Below are positions 25,876 to 35,489 of a stretch of DNA of 64,000 nucleotides, piece by piece. Position numbers and translations under genes: made by a program. Origin of the DNA: Prodigiosinella aquatilis. Its GTDB lineage: Bacteria > Pseudomonadota > Gammaproteobacteria > Enterobacterales > Enterobacteriaceae. The stretch spans positions 682,001-746,000 of the forward strand of contig CP128857.1 of assembly GCA_030388725.1 (NCBI GenBank), written 5' to 3'. The notes below the pieces were generated by a model. The model made no database searches, was not told the origin of the DNA, and saw only the letters and a program-made list of their open reading frames with translations. How positions within the stretch are numbered: position 1 is the stretch's first letter; every line of letters begins with the position of its first letter.

Positions 25876-27999
25876 TTGCTGAATCCGATCGTACGTAAAT
25901 TCCAATATGGTCAACATACTGTCACTCTGGAAACAGGGATGATGGCGCGTCAGGCTACTGCTGCTGTTATGGTTAGTATGGATGACACGGCAGTATTTGT
26001 GACGGTAGTGGGCGCTAAACACGCTAAACCTGGTCAGGACTTTTTCCCGCTAACTGTCAACTATCAGGAGCGTACTTACGCTGCTGGTCGTATCCCGGGT
26101 GGTTTTTTCCGTCGAGAAGGTCGTCCGAGTGAAGGCGAAACTCTGATCTCCCGCCTGATTGACCGTCCTATTCGTCCGCTGTTCCCAGATGGTTTTGTGA
26201 ACGAAGTTCAGGTTATTGCCACAGTGGTGTCGGTGAATCCGCAAGTAAGCCCGGATATCGTTGCCATGATCGGTGCTTCCGCTGCGTTGAGCCTGTCTGG
26301 TATTCCGTTCAATGGTCCTATCGGTGTCGCTCGTGTGGGTTATATCAACGACCAGTATGTGCTGAACCCGACTATTGATGAACTGAAAGAAAGTCGTCTG
26401 GATCTGGTTGTGGCCGGTACCCAGGGGGCTGTGCTGATGGTTGAATCCGAGGCTGACCTGTTAAGTGAAGATCAGATGTTGGGTGCTGTCGTGTTTGGTC
26501 ATGATCAGCAGCAGGTAGTTATTGAGAACATCAAGGCGCTGGTTGCTGAAGCAGGTAAACCGAAATGGGACTGGTCGTCTCCGAAAGTGAATGCTGCATT
26601 GCAGAGTCGTGTGCAGGCGCTGTCTGAAGCCCGTTTAGGTGATGCTTATCGCATTATTGAAAAGCAAGAGCGTTACACGCAGGTTGATGCTATCAAAGCT
26701 GAAGTTACTGCGATGCTATTGGCAGAAGATGCTACGCTGGATGAAGATGAAATCCGCGACATTTTGGGCAGCATTGAGAAAAATGTGGTTCGTAGTCGAG
26801 TGTTACGTGGTGAACCGCGTATTGATGGTCGTGAAAAAGACATGATCCGTGGTCTGGATGTGCGCACCGGTGTGTTGCCGCGTACTCATGGTTCTGCTCT
26901 GTTTACCCGCGGTGAGACACAAGCGCTGGTGACCGCCACATTGGGTACTGAGCGTGATGCTCAGAATATTGATGAACTGACCGGTGAACGCACTGATCGT
27001 TTCATGTTGCACTATAATTTCCCTCCGTATTCCGTAGGTGAGACTGGTATGGTCGGGTCACCGAAGCGCCGTGAGATCGGTCATGGTCGTCTGGCAAAAC
27101 GTGGTGTTCTGGCTGTTATGCCGAAAGCGAGTGAATTCCCGTATACCGTGCGTGTGGTATCCGAAATTACCGAATCTAATGGCTCCTCTTCTATGGCGTC
27201 TGTTTGTGGTGCCTCTTTGGCATTGATGGATGCTGGTGTACCGATTAAAGCCGCTGTAGCGGGTATCGCTATGGGATTGGTAAAAGAAGGCGACAGCTAT
27301 GTTGTCTTGTCCGATATCCTTGGTGACGAAGACCACTTGGGTGATATGGACTTTAAAGTGGCTGGTAGCCGTGATGGTGTAACCGCGCTGCAGATGGACA
27401 TCAAGATTGAAGGTATTACCCGTGAAATCATGCAAGTTGCGCTGAATCAGGCAAAAGGTGCCCGTTTGCATATTCTGGGTGTGATGGAGCAAGCAATCAG
27501 CATACCGCGTGGTGAAATTTCTGAGTTCGCACCGCGTATTCATACGATCAAGATCAGTACTGACAAGATCAAGGATGTTATTGGTAAAGGCGGTTCTGTT
27601 ATCCGTGCATTGACCGAAGAGACTGGCACTACCATCGAAATTGAAGATGACGGTACAGTGAAAATCGCGTCAACGGATGGCGAGAAGGCAAAACATGCCA
27701 TTCGTCGTATCGAAGAGATTACCGCTGAGATTGAAGTCGGTCGGATTTATCAAGGTAAAGTGACCCGCATTGTAGACTTTGGTGCTTTCGTAGCTATCGG
27801 TGGTGGTAAAGAAGGTTTGGTACATATTTCTCAAATCGCTGATAAGCGTGTCGAGAAAGTGACTGATTATCTACAAATGGGTCAGGAAGTTCCGGTTAAA
27901 GTACTGGAAGTTGATCGCCAGGGACGAGTTCGTCTGAGCATTAAAGAAGCCAATGCCCAGCCTCAGGAATCGGTTTCCGCTTCCGGGGAAGAAGAATAA
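25876..27999 (+). CDS. pnp: Polyribonucleotide nucleotidyltransferase (PNPase)
   Basis: This 707-residue 3'-5' phosphorolytic exoribonuclease is a core degradosome component. Two RNase PH domains are visible (GRIPGGFFRREGRPSEGETL near 80; the conserved SEITESNGSSSMASVCG near 430). A KH domain follows (IKDVIGKGGSVIRAL near 560), then an S1 domain (GRIYQGKVTRIVDFGAFV near 620). The frame opens at an ATG six codons earlier. I use the TTG at 25876 (reading LNPIVRKFQYG next), with an AAGGA site just upstream, because E. coli pnp also starts at TTG there. Autoregulation through the leader hairpin is likely. Confidence 0.96.
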   Translation: MLNPIVRKFQYGQHTVTLETGMMARQATAAVMVSMDDTAVFVTVVGAKHAKPGQDFFPLTVNYQERTYAAGRIPGGFFRREGRPSEGETLISRLIDRPIRPLFPDGFVNEVQVIATVVSVNPQVSPDIVAMIGASAALSLSGIPFNGPIGVARVGYINDQYVLNPTIDELKESRLDLVVAGTQGAVLMVESEADLLSEDQMLGAVVFGHDQQQVVIENIKALVAEAGKPKWDWSSPKVNAALQSRVQALSEARLGDAYRIIEKQERYTQVDAIKAEVTAMLLAEDATLDEDEIRDILGSIEKNVVRSRVLRGEPRIDGREKDMIRGLDVRTGVLPRTHGSALFTRGETQALVTATLGTERDAQNIDELTGERTDRFMLHYNFPPYSVGETGMVGSPKRREIGHGRLAKRGVLAVMPKASEFPYTVRVVSEITESNGSSSMASVCGASLALMDAGVPIKAAVAGIAMGLVKEGDSYVVLSDILGDEDHLGDMDFKVAGSRDGVTALQMDIKIEGITREIMQVALNQAKGARLHILGVMEQAISIPRGEISEFAPRIHTIKISTDKIKDVIGKGGSVIRALTEETGTTIEIEDDGTVKIASTDGEKAKHAIRRIEEITAEIEVGRIYQGKVTRIVDFGAFVAIGGGKEGLVHISQIADKRVEKVTDYLQMGQEVPVKVLEVDRQGRVRLSIKEANAQPQESVSASGEEE

Positions 28000-28013
28000 C
28001 AGCTAATCAGTGT

Positions 28014-28041
28014 GCAGCTCCTTACAGTATGAAGGAGCTGC
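28014..28041 (+). terminator. Hairpin after pnp
   Basis: An 11-bp stem with small interior bulges (GCAGCTCCTT...AAGGAGCTGC) lies 14 bp after the pnp stop. No T-run follows, so it may stabilise the pnp 3' end rather than terminate transcription. Confidence 0.5.
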
Positions 28042-28123
28042 GTGTATTATAAGGAATGGATATCCTTATACTGAGCAGTCGGGGACAGGATGTTCATACA
28101 ATGTTTGTCTTCGGGAGTAGGAA

Positions 28124-29008
28124 ATGAAGCCTTTCTTGCGCTGGTGTTATGTTGCGACAGCAATCATGCTGGCAGGATGCAGCAACACAGATTGGCGCAA
28201 AGATGTAGTATTGGCAGTTCCATTACAACCCACTTTGCAACAGGAAGTGATTCTGGCTCGCATGGAACAGATCCTGGCTAGCCGGGCTCTTACCCCCGAT
28301 GAGCGAGCGCAGCTATTATATGAGCGCGGAGTGCTGTATGATAGCCTGGGGTTACGGGCATTGGCGCGAAATGATTTTTCACAAGCGCTCTCTATCCGTC
28401 CCGATATGCCTGAAGTATTTAATTATTTGGGTATTTACTTAACGCAGGCAGGCAATTTTGATGCTGCCTATGAAGCGTTTGATTCTGTATTAGAGCTTGA
28501 TCCAACTTACAATTATGCGCGTTTGAATCGGGGGATCGCCTTATACTATGGTGGTCGTTACCTGTTAGCGCAGGATGATCTGCTGGCGTTTTATCGAGAC
28601 GATCCTAATGATCCTTTTCGTTCCTTGTGGCTGTATCTTGTGGAGAGAGAAATTAATCCCGAGAAGGCCATGCAAGCGTTAAAAGCGCGCTATGAGGAAG
28701 CGAAGAAAGGTGTGTGGGGATGGGATATTGTCGAATTCTACCTGGGCAACATCAGCGAAAAAACGTTGATGCAGCGTGTACAGGAAGAAGCTACGGATAA
28801 CACTTCGCTCGCTGAGCATCTCAGTGAAACTGACTTCTATTTAGGTAAGCATTACCTAAGTCTGGGGGACAAGAACACCGCTTTGGCGCTGTTCAAGCTG
28901 ACGGTTGCTAACAACGTTCATAACTTTGTTGAGCACCGCTATGCGTTGTTGGAATTGGCGCAGTTAGGCCAAGAGCAAGACGACCTATCAGGATCGGACC
29001 AGCAATAG
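28124..29008 (+). CDS. nlpI: Lipoprotein NlpI with TPR repeats
   Basis: This 294-residue outer-membrane lipoprotein acts as an adaptor for peptidoglycan endopeptidases and the Prc protease. A lipoprotein signal peptide ends in the lipobox LAGC, with Cys19 followed by Ser, predicting outer-membrane sorting. TPR units are seen around residues 60-165 (for example EVFNYLGIYLTQAGNFDAAYEAFDSVLELDP). Length and sequence match E. coli NlpI, as does the position between pnp and deaD. Confidence 0.96.
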   Translation: MKPFLRWCYVATAIMLAGCSNTDWRKDVVLAVPLQPTLQQEVILARMEQILASRALTPDERAQLLYERGVLYDSLGLRALARNDFSQALSIRPDMPEVFNYLGIYLTQAGNFDAAYEAFDSVLELDPTYNYARLNRGIALYYGGRYLLAQDDLLAFYRDDPNDPFRSLWLYLVEREINPEKAMQALKARYEEAKKGVWGWDIVEFYLGNISEKTLMQRVQEEATDNTSLAEHLSETDFYLGKHYLSLGDKNTALALFKLTVANNVHNFVEHRYALLELAQLGQEQDDLSGSDQQ

Positions 29009-29114
29009 CTGACGAACATCTATCAGCCTGAAATCATGATGATTTCTATCGCCTTTACGGGCGAGGCTTTTTTGTTCGCTTTTTAATCCAATTTGAGCCG
29101 GTTCACACTTTTCA

Positions 29115-29174
29115 ATGAAAATGATTGAATATTTTCTCGACAAGTTATGTAGACTGGCCGCCATTATGAAATGA
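29115..29174 (+). CDS. yrbN: YrbN-like leader peptide of deaD
   Basis: A 19-codon frame (MKMIEYFLDKLCRLAAIMK) lies directly upstream of deaD. It shares the spacing M-K-...-F-x-D-x-L-C-R-L-A-A-I with the small E. coli protein YrbN as I remember it, which occupies the same position. Its TGA stop overlaps an ATG in the deaD frame (29171) as ATGA, so translation of the leader could feed deaD. It is too short for routine gene callers. Confidence 0.55.
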   Translation: MKMIEYFLDKLCRLAAIMK

Positions 29175-29185
29175 GGCACGTTTAC

Positions 29186-31060
29186 ATGGCTGAGTTTGAA
29201 ATTTCTTTTGCTAGCTTGGGGCTATCCGCTCCAATTATTAATGCCCTGTCAGATCTGGGTTACGAAAAACCATCACCCATTCAGGCAGAATGTATTCCTC
29301 ATCTGCTCAACGGCCGTGATGTGTTGGGTATGGCACAGACCGGGAGTGGTAAAACAGCGGCATTCGCCTTGCCGTTATTACAGAATATTAACGTAGATTT
29401 AAAAGCACCGCAGATGCTGGTGCTGGCCCCAACCCGTGAGTTGGCGGTGCAGGTGGCTGAAGCCTGTAGTGATTTTGCCAAGCATATGCATGGCGTCAAC
29501 GTAGTAGCGTTATATGGCGGTCAACGTTATGACGTACAGCTGCGTGCGTTGCGTCAGGGGCCTCAGATTGTCGTGGGTACACCCGGACGTCTGCTGGATC
29601 ATCTGAAGCGCGGTACGCTGAGTTTGTCCAATCTTAGTGGATTGGTACTGGATGAAGCTGATGAAATGCTGCGTATGGGCTTTATTGAAGATGTAGAAAA
29701 CATCATGGCGCAGATCCCGGCCGAGCATCAGACGGCGCTGTTCTCTGCAACGATGCCGGAAGCGATCCGTCGCATTACTCGTCGGTTCATGAAGGATCCA
29801 CAAGAAGTCCGTATTCAGTCCAGCGTTACTACTCGCCCAGACATTAGCCAGAGTTACTGGACGGTGCATGGTGCGCGCAAAAACGAAGCATTGATCCGTT
29901 TCCTGGAAGCAGAAGATTTTGATGCGGCGATTATTTTTGTCCGTACCAAAAACGCAACGCTGGAAGTGGCAGAAGCGCTAGAGCGCAGCGGTTACAATAG
30001 CGCCGCACTGAACGGTGACATGAATCAGGCATTGCGTGAACAAACGCTGGAACGTCTTAAAGATGGTCGCTTGAATCTTTTGATTGCAACGGATGTGGCG
30101 GCTCGTGGTCTTGATGTGGATCGTATTAGTCTGGTCGTCAACTACGACATCCCGATGGATGAAGAATCTTACGTTCACCGTATTGGTCGTACTGGTCGTG
30201 CGGGCCGTGCGGGCCGTGCGCTGTTGTTTGTAGAGAATCGTGAACGCCGCCTGCTGCGCAATATTGAGCGCACCATGAAGCTGACTATCCCGGAAGTGGA
30301 ATTACCGAATGCAGAGCTGCTGGGGCAGCGTCGTTTGGCCAAGTTTGCTTCTAAAGTACAACAGCAGTTGGAAAGCAGTGATCTGGATATGTACCGTGCG
30401 CTGTTGGCCAAGTTGCAGCCGCAGGATGAGTTTGATATGGAAACGCTGGCTGCGGCGTTACTGAAAATGGCGCAAGGTGAGCGTCCGCTGATTCTGCCGC
30501 CGGATCCGGTGGTTGATCGTCGTCCACGCCGTGAATTTCGTGATCGCGATGAATCATCACGTGGTGAGCGTCGTCGTGATGGCCGTGGCGAAGCACGTGA
30601 CGGGGAACGTCCTCCGCGTCGTGAACGCCGTGATGTGGGTGACATGGAGTTGTACCGCATTGAAGTGGGTCGTGATGATGGTGTTGAAGTACGTCACATC
30701 GTGGGTGCCATTGCTAATGAAGGCGATATCAGTAGCCGCTACATCGGTAATATCAAGTTGTTTGCTACCCATTCCACTATTGAGCTGCCGAAAGGAATGC
30801 CGGGTGACCTGTTGTCGCACTTTACCCGTACACGCATCCTGAACAAGCCAATGAATATGCAACTGATGGGTGATGCTCAGCCACATGAACGTCGCGAACG
30901 TGGTGGTGCAGGTGCAACACCGGCTCGCGGTGGTCGTTCTTTTAGTGATCGCCCCGCAGGCGCTGGCCGTCCTTTTAGTGGCGAACGCCGTGAAGGTGGT
31001 GGCGAACGTCGCGGTGGTGGCCGTGATGGTCAACGCGCACCGCGTCGCAGCGAAGCATAA
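29186..31060 (+). CDS. deaD: ATP-dependent DEAD-box RNA helicase DeaD (CsdA)
   Basis: This 624-residue cold-shock helicase is involved in 50S biogenesis and RNA decay. Motifs are Q (KPSPIQAE), I (AQTGSGKTAA), II (LDEADEM), III (FSATMP), V (ATDVAARGLDV) and VI (HRIGRTGRAGR). A DbpA-like RNA-binding domain follows, with a C-terminal RGG/RR-rich low-complexity tail. The ATG at 29186 gives MAEFEISFASLGL, matching E. coli. An in-frame ATG at 29171 overlaps the upstream leader stop and could be used instead. Confidence 0.96.
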   Translation: MAEFEISFASLGLSAPIINALSDLGYEKPSPIQAECIPHLLNGRDVLGMAQTGSGKTAAFALPLLQNINVDLKAPQMLVLAPTRELAVQVAEACSDFAKHMHGVNVVALYGGQRYDVQLRALRQGPQIVVGTPGRLLDHLKRGTLSLSNLSGLVLDEADEMLRMGFIEDVENIMAQIPAEHQTALFSATMPEAIRRITRRFMKDPQEVRIQSSVTTRPDISQSYWTVHGARKNEALIRFLEAEDFDAAIIFVRTKNATLEVAEALERSGYNSAALNGDMNQALREQTLERLKDGRLNLLIATDVAARGLDVDRISLVVNYDIPMDEESYVHRIGRTGRAGRAGRALLFVENRERRLLRNIERTMKLTIPEVELPNAELLGQRRLAKFASKVQQQLESSDLDMYRALLAKLQPQDEFDMETLAAALLKMAQGERPLILPPDPVVDRRPRREFRDRDESSRGERRRDGRGEARDGERPPRRERRDVGDMELYRIEVGRDDGVEVRHIVGAIANEGDISSRYIGNIKLFATHSTIELPKGMPGDLLSHFTRTRILNKPMNMQLMGDAQPHERRERGGAGATPARGGRSFSDRPAGAGRPFSGERREGGGERRGGGRDGQRAPRRSEA

Positions 31061-31081
31061 TGCAATAATGCAGTGAATTGA

Positions 31082-31107
31082 AACCAGCCTTCGGGCTGGT
31101 TTTTTAT
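31082..31107 (+). terminator. Terminator after deaD
   Basis: The perfect stem AACCAGCC-TTCG-GGCTGGTT is followed by TTTT. It lies between convergent deaD and yhbW. Confidence 0.9.
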
Positions 31108-31109
31108 TG

Positions 31110-32138
31110 TCAGCTTATCTGGTTTTCCTGAATGACTTCTTCCCGCAATCCCGCGATCATTTCAAATGAATGTAATCGAGCCTGATGATCAAAGATCTGG
31201 CCATTAATCATGATTTCATTGACCTGTGTTTCCCTCAGCAACGTTTGCAAACCATGACGAACTTTATTGCGATCTCCCACTATCGACAGCCGCAATGTCT
31301 GCTCTACCATAAACTGTTCGGCTGCTGTCCAGAGTGCGGACATATCCTCTACTGGTGCAGGCAATGGGCCAGGGTTACCTCGTCTCAGGTTGATAAACTG
31401 CTGCTGCATGGACGTAAACAGGAAACGGGCATCACGATCGCTATTGGCGGCTACCACATTCACGCAGACCATCGCATAGGGTTCGGGGAAACGGTCTGAT
31501 GGACGAAAAGTGCTGCGATAGATTTGCAAAGCTTGCAACAGCATATCGGGTGCAAAATGCGCTGCGAATGCAAAAGGTAATCCCATTGAGGCAGCTAGTT
31601 GGGCGCTATACAAACTGGAACCGAGCAACCAGATGGGGACATTTAATCCTTGGCCGGGAACTGCCTGTACTGGTTGATCGGGTTGCGTGGCGGTGAAATA
31701 GCGCTGAAGTTCCTGCACGTCACGGGGAAAATCGTCCATCTCGGCATTTAGGTGACGACGCAACGCCAGCATGGTGCGCTGATCAGTACCGGGAGCCCGT
31801 CCCAGCCCCAAATCGATACGACCGGGATACAGGGATTCCAGCGTGCCGAACTGTTCTGCAATCACCAGTGGCGAGTGATTGGGCAGCATTACGCCACCGG
31901 AACCGAGCCGGATACGGTGCGTTCCACCAGCAAGGTAGCCAATCAATACCGAGGTGGCGGCGCTGGCGATCCCCGTCATGTTATGGTGTTCAGCCAGCCA
32001 ATAGCGATGGTAGCCCCATTGTTCCACGTGTTGAGCCAGATCCAGCGAATGATGGAAAGCATCGCGTGGTGTAGCGCCCTGCGGAATGGGAGCCAAATCA
32101 AGAACGGAAAAGGGAACAGTATGTGATGGCATAAGCAT
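31110..32138 (-). CDS. yhbW: Luciferase-like flavin-dependent monooxygenase YhbW
   Basis: This 342-residue bacterial-luciferase-family protein has a TIM barrel and probably uses FMNH2; its physiological substrate is not known to me. Characteristic segments are YHRYWLAEHHNMTGIASAA near 42 and GSGGVMLPNHSPLVIAEQF near 77. DLGLGRAPGTDQRTMLALRRH is near 109 and LLGSSLYSAQLAA near 165. It is highly similar to E. coli YhbW (335). An ATG two codons later (32132) is an alternative start. It lies in the conserved deaD-yhbW-ubiVU order, although E. coli has mtr between. Confidence 0.9.
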   Translation of the reverse strand: MLMPSHTVPFSVLDLAPIPQGATPRDAFHHSLDLAQHVEQWGYHRYWLAEHHNMTGIASAATSVLIGYLAGGTHRIRLGSGGVMLPNHSPLVIAEQFGTLESLYPGRIDLGLGRAPGTDQRTMLALRRHLNAEMDDFPRDVQELQRYFTATQPDQPVQAVPGQGLNVPIWLLGSSLYSAQLAASMGLPFAFAAHFAPDMLLQALQIYRSTFRPSDRFPEPYAMVCVNVVAANSDRDARFLFTSMQQQFINLRRGNPGPLPAPVEDMSALWTAAEQFMVEQTLRLSIVGDRNKVRHGLQTLLRETQVNEIMINGQIFDHQARLHSFEMIAGLREEVIQENQIS

Positions 32139-32270
32139 GGCTCGCCTGATTACGTGCTGACCTGACAGCGATCAGTCAATGAATGAGAGTAATTAATATT
32201 ACTCAATATTCAGGAGATGACGCAGGATGAAGTGTGCGGGAGAGGGCTATCCCCCGCAATGTGATTGATA

Positions 32271-33149
32271 TTATTGAACCAATTCTAACCCGGCTACCCG
32301 TTTCCAGTAACCGTTGCACTCCACCTGGTTTTCCAGCGTGAGTGGGTGCAATCCTTGTTCGTTGGCGCGGAATTTATCCAACATCGTCAGCGTTTCCGTG
32401 CTTTGTGGTGAGAGGCGGACGATATCCACCAGTCCTTGCATTGATGTCAGCTCATTGCCAAGGTTATAACAGTAACCGCTTTGGGTCTGGATACCGTTCA
32501 GCACAAATACCTGCTGGTTTTCCTGCGATAATACATCACGGCCCTGCGGGTAGTTGATACAGCAGGTTTCGCACTCGTCTTTGGCGCGATTTTCCGATCG
32601 GGCAGTGAAACAGCGGGCGGAGTAGGCCAGTGGGAGATGACCGTAGCTCAGGACTTCCACTTCGAACTGATGACGGAATCCCAGTTCATCACACTGATTC
32701 AACAGATGTTGCAGCCAGTCACGGGATAATTCTACCGGCATGCACCAGCGTACCATTCCCTGTTTGTGCAGCAGTCGCAGGGTATAGGCGTTGTAGCAGT
32801 TCAGTGCGTGACCAGCGACAAAAGGCAACTGATGCTCTGCCGCCATATTGACTGCGCCAAGGTCATTCGCTTCCAACAAGAAATCACCATTTTCGACATA
32901 GCGCTTCAGTTCGTTCAGTTCAGAAGGCGCCTGTAACAGTGCCAGGGTGGAAATCACTACCTGTTTGCCACAGGTGGCAACCTGACGAGCCAGGTCGAGC
33001 CAATCGTTCACTTTCATGCCACGGCGTTTACTGCACACGGTTTCGCCGAGGTAGATAATATCCGCACTGCTGGATATCGCTGCCTGATAGAACGCCTCAA
33101 TATCGGCTTTGGGCCAGTAGTAGAGAATGGGTCCCAATGCGTATTTCAT
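32271..33149 (-). CDS. ubiV: Anaerobic ubiquinone biosynthesis protein UbiV (U32 family)
   Basis: This 292-residue member of peptidase family U32 is not a protease. UbiU and UbiV form an iron-sulfur complex for oxygen-independent ring hydroxylation in ubiquinone synthesis, with UbiT as accessory. The cluster cysteines are present: Cys39 in GETVCSKRRG, and three in the segment RCFTARSE...KDECETCCINYP. I start at the ATG at 33149 (MKYALGPI), six codons inside the open frame, which agrees with E. coli. It follows ubiU by 8 bp in one operon. Confidence 0.95.
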   Translation of the reverse strand: MKYALGPILYYWPKADIEAFYQAAISSSADIIYLGETVCSKRRGMKVNDWLDLARQVATCGKQVVISTLALLQAPSELNELKRYVENGDFLLEANDLGAVNMAAEHQLPFVAGHALNCYNAYTLRLLHKQGMVRWCMPVELSRDWLQHLLNQCDELGFRHQFEVEVLSYGHLPLAYSARCFTARSENRAKDECETCCINYPQGRDVLSQENQQVFVLNGIQTQSGYCYNLGNELTSMQGLVDIVRLSPQSTETLTMLDKFRANEQGLHPLTLENQVECNGYWKRVAGLELVQ

Positions 33150-33157
33150 ATCTTCTC

Positions 33158-34153
33158 CTACTGCCATTTACGGTGATAAGCACCGAGAGTGGTTTGTGTC
33201 CCTTCGGCTACCGCACCCAGCGAATCCATCCATTCCTGCGTCGGTACGAAACTCTCCGGCGCAGCCTGACAACGATCAATCGCTTCTCGCCATACGCGGG
33301 TTATCTGGCTGACATAAGCTGGGCTGCGCTGACGGCCTTCAATTTTTACCGAGGCAATATTGGACGCCATCAGTTCCGGTAACAGTTCCAGTGTATTCAG
33401 GCTGGTGGGTTCTTCCAGCGCGTGATAGCGCTGACCATCCACCAGATATCGACCTTTACACAAGGTAGGGTAACCGGCGTTTTCATCATCCTGATAGCGG
33501 TCAATCAAGACGTTATTGAGACGGGATTCCATACCGTGATCGGTTTGCTGCCAGCGCACGAAACGTGCCGGTGAGCAGGCACCAACGGTATTGGGCGACT
33601 CACCGGTCAGATAGGATGACAAATAGCAGCGTCCTTCGGCCATGATACACAGGCTACCGAAAGCGAATACTTCTAGCGGAACCGGGCTGGTACGTGCCAG
33701 TTGCTTCACTTGATGAATTGATAGCACGCGCGGCAGTACCACGCGAGAAACGTCGAAATGACGTTGATAAAAGCGGATGGCTTCTTCATTGGTGGCTGAT
33801 GCCTGTACGGAAACGTGTCGTTCAATGTGTGGATAGCGTTCTGCCGCATATTCCAGCATCGCCAGGTCGGCCAGAATCAATGCATCCGCACCGGTTTGCG
33901 CGGCCATATCTACTGCTCGCTGCCAACGTTGATACCCATCGGGATGAGCAAAGGTGTTAATGGCGATATGTAGCTTGCGTCGGTGATGGCGTACATACTC
34001 GCAGGCTTCCTGAAGTTTTTTATCGGTAAAGTTGAGGCCAGCAAAATGTCGGGCATTCGTATCGTCTTTCAGCCCGATGTAGACCGCGTCTGCACCATTA
34101 TCGATAGCAGCTTTCAATGCTGGCAGATTGCCAGCGGGGCAAAGCAGTTCCAT
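33158..34153 (-). CDS. ubiU: Anaerobic ubiquinone biosynthesis protein UbiU (U32 family)
   Basis: This 331-residue U32-family partner of UbiV has the U32 signature (MELLCPAGNLPALKAAIDNG at the N-terminus). The iron-sulfur cysteines are in FGSLCIMAEGRCYLSSY near 170-177, GACSPARF near 193 and TLCKGRYLV near 232. The ATG at 34153 gives the exact E. coli length. It is the first gene of ubiUV and diverges from ubiT over a 314-bp region (34154-34467), where FNR control would be expected but no convincing FNR box was found by eye. Confidence 0.95.
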   Translation of the reverse strand: MELLCPAGNLPALKAAIDNGADAVYIGLKDDTNARHFAGLNFTDKKLQEACEYVRHHRRKLHIAINTFAHPDGYQRWQRAVDMAAQTGADALILADLAMLEYAAERYPHIERHVSVQASATNEEAIRFYQRHFDVSRVVLPRVLSIHQVKQLARTSPVPLEVFAFGSLCIMAEGRCYLSSYLTGESPNTVGACSPARFVRWQQTDHGMESRLNNVLIDRYQDDENAGYPTLCKGRYLVDGQRYHALEEPTSLNTLELLPELMASNIASVKIEGRQRSPAYVSQITRVWREAIDRCQAAPESFVPTQEWMDSLGAVAEGTQTTLGAYHRKWQ

Positions 34154-34467
34154 ACAAATTCCTTCACACATCAAGGTTCCCCGATCGGATTCCCCCAGAT
34201 GCGATCAATAACGTTGGCGGACTGATGAAGGTTGTTATCAGTCAATGAATGTTTTTAACGAAACAGAATATTAGTTAACCCGCTGGCACCGGACTTTGAT
34301 TTAAACCAGCATATGTGCGATGAAAACAAGATTGATGTCGTCTATGTGTCGTGATTTCCACGATAACAGGTTAAATTATTGACATAGGCCTCTGCTGCAT
34401 TTGTGTGATGTGGCAGAATGATGGCAGATTATCAAGTAGGTCAGCATCGCTTTATAGGAGTACGCCA

Positions 34468-34992
34468 GTGTTGGAAAAACTACGGGCACAAATTGTGCGT
34501 CAAGGGCCGAGGTTATTGGGCAAACCACTGAAGTTCACGCCTTTTGCCTTGCAGCATCGGGTACTGGAACAACTGCTAACGTGGCAGTTTCGGCAAGCGC
34601 TGGAGGATGGTGAACTGGCGTTTCTGGAAGGCCGCTGGCTGAAAATAGACGTCCGTGATGTGGATTTACACTGGTTTATGACGCTACGGGATAATCATCT
34701 GGTGGTGAGTCATAACGAAATGGCTGATGTCTGTTTTAGTGCCGATGCCAATGATTTGATCCTGATCGCTGCCCGAAAGGAAGATCCAGATACCCTGTTT
34801 TTCCAGCGTCGCCTGCGTATTGAAGGTGATACTGAGCTGGGGTTGTATGTGAAGAACCTCATGGATGCTGTTGAACTGGAAAATATGCCGGCACCGTTGC
34901 GCGTCACACTGTTACAACTGGCTGAATTTATTGCAGCAGGCTTGCAGGAGGGCGTGGATCAATCAACGGTACACGCATCGGCGTCATGCTAG
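34468..34992 (+). CDS. ubiT: Ubiquinone anaerobic biosynthesis accessory factor UbiT (SCP2 domain)
   Basis: This 174-residue SCP2 sterol-carrier-like lipid-binding protein is required with UbiU and UbiV for anaerobic ubiquinone synthesis. It contains KFTPFALQHRVLEQLL near 23 and FSADANDLILIAARKEDPDTLFFQRRL near 90, with high similarity to E. coli YhbT. The start is a GTG at 34468 preceded by AGGAG at a 7-nt distance, which gives the E. coli length. Its end overlaps the yhbS start by 7 bp. Confidence 0.93.
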   Translation: MLEKLRAQIVRQGPRLLGKPLKFTPFALQHRVLEQLLTWQFRQALEDGELAFLEGRWLKIDVRDVDLHWFMTLRDNHLVVSHNEMADVCFSADANDLILIAARKEDPDTLFFQRRLRIEGDTELGLYVKNLMDAVELENMPAPLRVTLLQLAEFIAAGLQEGVDQSTVHASASC

Positions 34993-35489
34993 TTCGGGTT
35001 GAAATTCCGGTCGATGCACCCGGCATTGACAGTTTGTTGCGGCAGGCATTTCCGACTGGTGCCGAGGCTGAGTTGGTGCGTCAATTGCGTGAAAATGGGC
35101 AACTGACCTTAGGCATTGTAGCGACTGATGATGAAGGTGGTGTGATTGGCTATGCTGCGTTCAGTCCCGTAACGATTGAAAATGAAGACCGGCAGTGGGT
35201 GGGGTTGGCACCGCTGGCAGTAGATGAACGCTTTCGGTGTCAGGGATTGGGGGAGCAACTGGTATATGAAGGGCTGGATGCACTCAACGAATTTGGTTAT
35301 ACCGCAGTGGTGGTATTAGGTAACCCGGCTTACTATGCCCGTTTTGGCTTTGTTCTGGCAATTGAACAACAGTTACGTTGCCGTTGGCCAGGTACAGAGA
35401 AATCGTTTCAGGTTTATCCGCTGTCGGATAATCATTTTGAAGGTACCAGCGGTTTGGTGGAGTATGCGGAGCCATTTAGCCATTTGTGA
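34986..35489 (+). CDS. yhbS: GNAT-family N-acetyltransferase YhbS
   Basis: This 167-residue GNAT acetyltransferase has the acetyl-CoA-binding motif A in LAVDERFRCQGLGEQLVYEGL near 77, followed by VVVLGNPAYYARFGF, typical of the YhbS subgroup. Its natural substrate is unknown to me. The ATG overlaps the end of ubiT, suggesting co-translation. It is convergent with yhbQ and the two coding regions overlap by 14 bp. The length is identical to E. coli YhbS. Confidence 0.92.
   Translation: MLVRVEIPVDAPGIDSLLRQAFPTGAEAELVRQLRENGQLTLGIVATDDEGGVIGYAAFSPVTIENEDRQWVGLAPLAVDERFRCQGLGEQLVYEGLDALNEFGYTAVVVLGNPAYYARFGFVLAIEQQLRCRWPGTEKSFQVYPLSDNHFEGTSGLVEYAEPFSHL

Noticed and set aside
34154..34467. FNR box between ubiU and ubiT
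   Set aside because: Only weak half-sites (TTGATTTAAACC near 34298 and TTGATG near 34331) are visible; the second half does not match, so it is not annotated although FNR control is plausible.
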